A DNA stretch of 64,000 nucleotides from the NCBI GenBank assembly GCA_000827265.1, contig KN834753.1, positions 69,673 to 133,672 of the forward strand, in the 5' to 3' direction. Position numbers and translations under genes: made by a program. Positions within the stretch are counted from its first letter, which is position 1, and each line of letters opens with the position of its first letter. This document shows, piece after piece, positions 59,966 through 64,000 of the stretch. This DNA is from Collybiopsis luxurians FD-317 M1 (taxonomy: Eukaryota > Basidiomycota > Agaricomycetes > Agaricales > Omphalotaceae). Below the pieces are notes generated by a model. It did not search any database, was not told the DNA's origin, and saw only the letters and a program-made list of their open reading frames with translations.

Positions 59966-60124
59966 GTACCCAAACAACACCATCGTATTATTACAGTAAC
60001 CCCTAGTAATTAAATAGCTTTGAGAATAAATCCTCCCTCCTTCCTTTTCGACCTCTCTGAGTTTGTTTGAAAGGAGCAACATCCTGATTAAGGGTTCCAA
60101 GTAAAAGTGAAAAAAATTGCTATA

Positions 60125-60208
60125 TGGCCAACGTGGGGATCGAACCCAAGACCTTCGCGTCAATAGGGTGTATTAGCACGACGCTCTAACCAACTGAGCT
60201 AGTCGGCC
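60125..60208 (-). tRNA. tRNA-Ile (anticodon AAU) with a 10-nt intron
   Basis: Read on the minus strand it starts GGCCGACTAGCTCAGTTGG and ends TTCGATCCCCACGTTGGCCA. The acceptor stem has seven pairs (one G-U), and the D and T loops are standard. The anticodon loop is CTAATA followed, after a ten-base intron CACCCTATTG at the canonical 37/38 site, by A. The stem is TCGTG/CGCGA. The mature length is 74 nt. The outermost T-stem pair (T49-C65) is mismatched. Confidence 0.93.
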
Positions 60209-60658
60209 AACATCAGTTGGAAGGTTTCATCTTGTTCTCAAGGTTTTCATGTAAGGAAGTGCGAAGAAAACGGAATGAAAGTTTGCGTAATTGAAATTGA
60301 AATTTACCAAACTTCCAACTCCTTGTTGACTAGTGACTCCTTGGTATTCGAGACGGAAGGCAACCGATCCCGACAGGATAATTAATAGATACGCAGACGT
60401 TATACAATACTCTACAGTAAGCAATATGTATAACCTTCTTTTTTTTTTGCTCCGTCCTTCCACGGAAGGCTAACCCGGGGTTCTCTCCTACACTACATCC
60501 AAATATCCTTTGTATTCTAAGCTCTGGCTGTTTTTGAAGGAACCTACGAGCCAGTGGATTTGTTTTGATTTCGAGTCAGACTGATTTCGAACCATAAGCT
60601 AGCAAGACTTGCTTAACACCGTACAAAGACCGTTTGTCAATCCGGCCCTGCAAGGAGA
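60209..60658. other. Intergenic after the tRNA
   Basis: No gene is supported. It includes the 5' flank of the tRNA gene and the promoter of the thioesterase-like gene. Confidence 0.35.
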
Positions 60659-61661
60659 ATGTCAACTTCTAATGTTAATCTCTCCTATCTGACGATCCCT
60701 GCATTGAAGAAGCACAACGCCACTGTTATTTTTGCTCATGTAAGTCTTGGAGAATAACCTCATTGGCCCAGGCCTTCCCTGACTTCGTTGTTCTCCTCAC
60801 CCTTTCAACGTTTCATAGGGCATCGGGGAGAGCGGGCATGTATGGAAACCTTTTGCTTATCAAATACAGTTTGCCACTGCAACCCTTCAACATACAAAAT
60901 GGATCCTCCTTCATGCGTAAGAGGGTTCGAAAATGCTTCCATGTAGTACCCCAATACAGACACTGATTTACATAGACCCAAAAGACTAACAACAACCGAC
61001 GATAAGGTTGCGATGATGCCATCGTGGTGAGCGCTTCTTCACAGTTTACAGTTTGTTCATGCATGGGTTTAAAAATTAACACACGAAACCGCATGCTTTA
61101 GGTTCGACAGCGATTTCAGCTCCGGAAATGAATCACAACTGCTGGAGAATGCTGAGAGTTTGAATAAGCTAATCGAAAAGGAAATGGAGGATTCACAGCT
61201 GAGTTCTGACCGTATATTCCTGGGAGGATACGGGCAAGGCGGCATGATGATTTTCGGCACTGGCCTAACGCTGAACAAGTGGGTCGGAGGGCTGATAGTG
61301 CTCAATGCTGCGTTGCCAATGAAATTTCAATTGAAGCAGGTAAAACGTCGTCTATTCTTGTCCTTAATGCTTAATAAAGCTACTCCTACGTTAGATGCTA
61401 TCTCTGCATGCAAAGCAAATTCCAATTTTCTGGAGCGCCGGTGCTGCTGAGCCTGCCATCAGTATAGAAAGAGCACGAGAAAGTGTTGAATTTTTGGACC
61501 AGCTTGGTTTCACCGTCTCGACCGGAATTGACAATAGACCAATGGGCATAACTTTCAATGTCTACCGTGGATCCGGACACGCTGCGGATAAACAGGAGAT
61601 AGAAGACCTTACCAAATGGCTAAACAGAGCCTGTCTAGTAGTGTCTCACCAGCGATTGTAA
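60659..61661 (+). CDS. Acyl-protein thioesterase-like protein without catalytic serine
   Basis: Five exons give about 240 residues: MSTSNVNLSYLTIPALKKHN, then IFAHGIGESGHVWKPFA (oxyanion region), WILLHAPKR, VAMMPSWFDSDFSSGNESQL, RIFLGGYGQGGMMIFG and GLIVLNAALPMKF. The C-terminal exon has IFWSAGAAEPAIS and VYRGSGHAADKQEIEDLTKW. The order and spacing match APT1/Lypla1 carboxylesterases, which remove palmitate from proteins. But the nucleophile motif GFSQGG reads GYGQGG (Ser to Gly), and the Asp of HGDxDxxVP is replaced by a Glu/Ala context. Only the histidine is kept. It is probably a pseudoenzyme that could bind acylated partners without cleaving them. Confidence 0.82.
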
Positions 61662-62279
61662 TGGATCGTGATCTAGAATATTCTGAACTTTGCACGATTG
61701 TATTCTCGGTGCCATGGGGGTATACGGTGTAGCGCTGTTTCTACGTTAGCTCTCTTGATGAGGTTTACCCCATATCGAAGGGTACTTTTTGGTGACGGAT
61801 GTTATAATTTGTGTTCGGAATTGCTTGCTTGTGTTTCTCATCTCAACCTACTATCATCTATGCCATATACAGTAAGAAGATCGTGCTCTGGAGATTTATT
61901 TCAACGCCAAGTAGGAACCTGTAGGAAGGAGCATAATGGCAGACTGCTCGATTCTAAAGTCGGCCCTGGCTGCCGTTGTGTTTCATTGCCTTGATGTTCA
62001 AGAGGGCGGGAGGCGATCAAAAGGATGGCAAATGGTGATACACGTCTCTTACTTATTTTTGACTTGGGTCTTGCGGCCTCTCGTCAGCGATTAACAACTT
62101 TAGATTTGCATATATTCACTGAATCACTCGGATACTGAAATATATCCCACGTGAAGAATATATGCTGAATAGATGCGCGGGTTCCGCCTTGCGGTGCAAG
62201 TCGTCGGTGACATGATAAGTAATGCTTTTCTCCTTCTCCATCTTCTGTCGTTTGTCACAATCTTCCCCGTCTCGCGTCT
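61662..62279. other. Intergenic, no feature seen
   Basis: This lies between the thioesterase-like stop and the transcription-factor start. No gene, tRNA or repeat is evident. It includes the promoter of the Zn2Cys6 gene. Confidence 0.4.
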
Positions 62280-64000
62280 ATGTATCCATACCCCTATGAT
62301 AGAAAACGTCGTTCACAAGGCGCTTGCGATTATTGTCGGAAAAAGAAAGGTAAGTGAATGTTTCGTGCGTTCAGAGGAGAATCCAATGAGATGCAATCTG
62401 CCCTTTTCCTCAAAGTTCGTTGTGAGTTTTGACGCAATCTAGTTGCCTCGTGTGCAAACTCAATGAGAATAGGTGACAGCGCGTCCAGACCTGGAGGGAT
62501 TTGCTACAACTGCCAGAACGCCGATGTTGAATGTACCCATAATGCGGAGCAAAAGGTATTTGTCTGGTGATCCATCAGGTCCGATGCTTATGCGAATCCA
62601 TAGAAACGAGGTCCGCGAGTAGGGTGAGCACTTTGTGTGACGTCTAGTTACCTTTATGCGTGTTTTGAACCGTTCAATATCCAGCACTATCCGGAAGCAC
62701 CCATCTGAATCTGTACAAGCACTGATTAGCGCTGTACTAGCAGAACAGGACACATACATTATTCCGGATGACCCGGATGTGGTTCGTAAAATGCTCCTGG
62801 ATCTTTGTCACTGCATAAGGGGGCTGGAGAGGCAGCTGTCTCGATGGAGGCGCACTGTTCAGGAAATATCGGCGGAAAATCCTGCATCTCAAGATACCGG
62901 TTCAGAATCAGATTCATCCGACAATGTAGCAGGGGATCCACTAATACCGGGATTCTCGCTCTATGATCCAGCCCTACCCAGCCGGCATTTTGGGAAAAGT
63001 AGTACGCATCCTATGATTGAAATTGATCTTGGATATCGATCTTATAGAAATCGCTGATTGACGTCTCCCAGGTAATCTAGTCATGCTGAGGACAGCAGTG
63101 GATATAAGAAGAGAGCTTATGGGAGACCATGTCATGCAGATTTCAGAAAAGCGTCCAGAATTTTGGAGCATATATCCTGTAAGAAGAATTCTTCTTTTAT
63201 ATTTTTGTTGACCAAATTATTCACAGTGGCAAAGTGAACACTTATTTCAACGCCCCCAACTAAATTTTCCTGAGGATGTTTTATTCCGCAGCCTCCTTGA
63301 TCTTTATTTCGTACATGTCCATCCCTTCGTTCCTTTACTGCATCGTCCGACGTTTGAGAGAGCCATCTCTGATGGGTTACATTTGCAAGACTACGAGTTT
63401 GGAACGGTTGTGTTATGCGTCTGTGCGATTGCTTCTCGATACTCAAACGACCCCCGGAACTTTATTGAAGGCACCAACAATCCCCATAGTCTGGGATGGC
63501 CGTGGTTTCAGCAGGTCGCAAATACGCAAACAACGCTAGTCGAAACGCCTAGTTTATACAAGTTGCAATACTGTTTTCTCTCCTCACTATTTGTTTTGGG
63601 AACTTCTGTATTCCATTCATCGTGGGCAAAGGTTGGGCTTGGAATACGCTTAGGGCAGGAGATGGGTGTGAGTACCAAGCTCCGGAGGTATACACGATCG
63701 GTGTCACTGATTATGCTTCTCGTATGTACAGGTCCATCGGAAGCACAAAGGGCCGCGGACCGTTCAGAACGAACTTTGGAGGAGAGCATACTGGCTGCTG
63801 CTGGCTCTTGATGTAATGGTCAGGGTAATTCCTTTAGTACTTTGCCCAATCTGCTCATGGAAGACTGTGCTACAGAGTGGGGTCAATTTTGGCAGACCTC
63901 GAGCCACGTAAAATTTCCTCCTTATACTCCAAAAACATTGGCTGAAATCAGGAATCGCGATTCAGTACAGGTGACGAGTGAGTGATTCTGTCAACTTGCA
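62280..64000 (+). CDS. Fungal Zn2Cys6 transcription factor, 5' part (runs off the window)
   Basis: The ATG at 62280 gives MYPYPYDRKRRSQGACDYCR, followed by Lys residues and an intron. The next exon reads DSASRPGGICYNCQNADVEC, then THNAEQK, and after two short exons TIRKHPSESVQALISAVLAE. It then has the coiled-coil-like IRGLERQLSRW and a regulatory middle domain (fungal_trans type) from PWQSEHLFQRPQLNFPE through FVHVHPFVPLLHRPTFERAI and LCVCAIASRYSNDP to WRRAYWLLLALDVMV. It should act in the nucleus as a DNA-binding regulator. The C-terminal end is outside the window. With ordinary splicing the third Cys of the cluster is missing from the obvious exon join. Confidence 0.82.

Overview
The window is nuclear DNA from a filamentous basidiomycete, most likely an agaricomycete. 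Genes are split by many short introns of about 45-70 nt with GT...AG ends, exons can be as small as 12 nt, and families typical of mushrooms are present (a FunK1 kinase relic, fungal Zn2Cys6 regulators). All housekeeping proteins are of fungal type. Nothing in the sequence names the species.

Region 1 (1-25.2 kb) is an accessory, repetitive block. It carries five same-strand paralogs of one unrecognised membrane-protein family, at 24-2642, 7478-10129, 12854-15472, 16634-19276 and 21491-24164. Each has 12 exons and about 675 residues: three N-terminal membrane helices, a large N-glycosylation-rich loop or ectodomain, and one C-terminal helix. Copy 1 has a nonsense codon. The duplicated unit includes promoter and 3' flanks. 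Gene-less copies of the flanks (about 3.2-3.7 kb and 25.07-25.2 kb) and a broken FunK1 kinase (4.6-5.8 kb) lie between or beside the copies. An apparent insertion with palindromes and hairpins sits at about 10.8-11.6 kb.

Region 2 (25.4-33.5 kb) holds a gene with two complete alpha/beta-hydrolase domains fused in frame, then on the minus strand RCF2 (respiratory supercomplex factor, HIG1 family) and a NUP98-type FG nucleoporin whose stop codon falls at the usual self-cleavage site.

Region 3 (33.7-46.7 kb) holds RPA2 (second-largest RNA polymerase I subunit, 1205 aa, 11 exons), divergent from NUP98. On the minus strand follow a 984-aa protein with a histone-fold-like segment and a large Gln/Ser/Pro-rich protein with C-terminal C2H2 zinc fingers.

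Region 4 (47-64 kb) is a dense housekeeping stretch: a small secreted protein (-), a doubtful small gene (-), an NDUFAF5-like complex I assembly methyltransferase (+), a C2-domain protein (+), PP4R3/Psy2 (-) divergent from TOM20 (+), a SET/SMYD-like protein (+), an intron-containing tRNA-Ile(AAU) (-), an acyl-protein-thioesterase-like protein lacking its catalytic serine (+), and the start of a Zn2Cys6 transcription factor running off the right edge (+).

The strongest candidate for something undescribed is the membrane-protein array: conserved architecture, a shared promoter box, a fixed 15-nt microexon before the last helix, and ongoing birth and death of copies. All gene models are conceptual splices made by eye from frame, splice signals and paralog comparison.
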